Shown here: positions 6,219 to 6,543 of the stretch, piece after piece
How the letters are laid out: the number at the start of each line of letters is the position of its first letter
How positions within the stretch are numbered: the first letter of the stretch is position 1
Source: Chitinophaga pinensis
GTDB lineage: Bacteria; Bacteroidota; Bacteroidia; Chitinophagales; Chitinophagaceae
Direction of reading: 5' to 3'
Length of the DNA: 6,543 nucleotides
Assembly: GCA_945866165.1 (NCBI GenBank)
Contig: CAMBGO010000139.1
Span: 1 to 6,543 of the forward strand
Notes under the pieces: generated by a model
Seen by the model: only the letters and a program-made list of their open reading frames with translations
Database searches by the model: none
Told to the model about the DNA's origin: nothing
Program-made: the position numbers and the translations under genes

Positions 6219-6543
6219 ATGAACGTTCGAATATATAAGGATGAGATAGAAAAAGGCAATCACCCCGAGGTGCTGTTTTGGGTTGGATGTGCCGGCAGCT
6301 TTGATCAACGTGCCCAAAGTATTACTAAGGCTTTTGTTCAAATATTAAATAAAATTGGAATCAATTACGCGATTTTGGGTACAGAAGAAATGTGTACTGG
6401 AGATCCAGCAAGGAGATCAGGAAATGAATTCATGTTTCAGATGATGGCTTATCAAAACATCAAATTATTAGACGGATACAGCATAAAAAAGATCATCACT
6501 GCTTGCCCACACTGCTTCAATACATTAAAAAATGAATACCCTG
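6219..6543 (+). CDS. CCG-domain (Fe-S)-binding protein, HdrB/HdrD-like (3' end outside window)
   Basis: The gene starts at ATG 6219, only 2 bp after the preceding stop, and is open to the window edge (108 complete codons). The visible part is the first cysteine-rich CCG domain of heterodisulfide-reductase-type proteins: VLFWVGCAGSFDQRAQ (Cys24), LGTEEMCTGDPARRSGNEF (Cys59) and ITACPHCFNTLKNEYP (Cys96, Cys99). This domain binds a 4Fe-4S or non-cubane cluster in HdrB/HdrD, and related domains occur in GlpC, LutA and SdhE-like proteins. The middle motif has one Cys (CTG) rather than the CCG that names the domain. A second CCG domain would be expected downstream. It is probably the cytoplasmic catalytic or docking partner of the upstream membrane ferredoxin protein. 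The electron donor or substrate is unknown. Confidence 0.85.
   Translation, partial: MNVRIYKDEIEKGNHPEVLFWVGCAGSFDQRAQSITKAFVQILNKIGINYAILGTEEMCTGDPARRSGNEFMFQMMAYQNIKLLDGYSIKKIITACPHCFNTLKNEYP

Overview
This window looks like an ordinary chromosomal segment from a member of the Bacteroidota. It is AT-rich by eye. It carries an outer-membrane beta-barrel of the TonB-dependent-receptor type ending in a YRFGK motif, a DUF2279-type envelope protein, and a two-gene Fe-S/heterodisulfide-reductase-like pair of the kind common in that phylum. There are no obvious Shine-Dalgarno sites, and one promoter candidate matches the Bacteroidota TTG...TAnnTTTG pattern. The genus cannot be named from the sequence. 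No tRNA, rRNA, CRISPR array, insertion sequence or prophage signal was seen.

Layout, left to right. (1) Positions 1-780, + strand: the C-terminal part of a TonB-dependent-receptor-like beta-barrel with an unusual Gly/Trp-rich loop. It is closed by a strong intrinsic terminator at 787-812. (2) 811-1467, - strand: pcm, protein-L-isoaspartate O-methyltransferase, convergent with the barrel gene. (3) 1515-3239, - strand, just upstream of pcm: a phosphoglucomutase/phosphomannomutase gene of normal length, interrupted by a single in-frame TAA at 2298-2300. (4) 3365-4321, + strand, divergent from the mutase: a secreted DUF2279-type protein. (5) 4332-4826, - strand, tail-to-tail with it: a small PyrR-like phosphoribosyltransferase. 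(6) 4888-6216 and 6219 to the window end, + strand: an operon of a membrane-bound cytochrome-b-like/dicluster ferredoxin protein and a CCG-domain (HdrB/HdrD-like) protein, cut off by the window edge. The 61-bp divergent region between (5) and (6) holds a perfect 17-bp palindrome.

The genes mostly look like unrelated housekeeping and envelope functions: protein repair, sugar-phosphate interconversion, phosphoribosyl transfer and membrane electron transfer. Only the Fe-S pair (2 bp apart) is clearly an operon. The mutase and pcm (47 bp apart, same strand) may be cotranscribed. I do not see a convincing new multi-gene system. The points most worth a second look are the interrupted mutase, the palindrome between the phosphoribosyltransferase and the redox operon, the redox pair with no visible electron donor, and the glycine-rich loop of the barrel.
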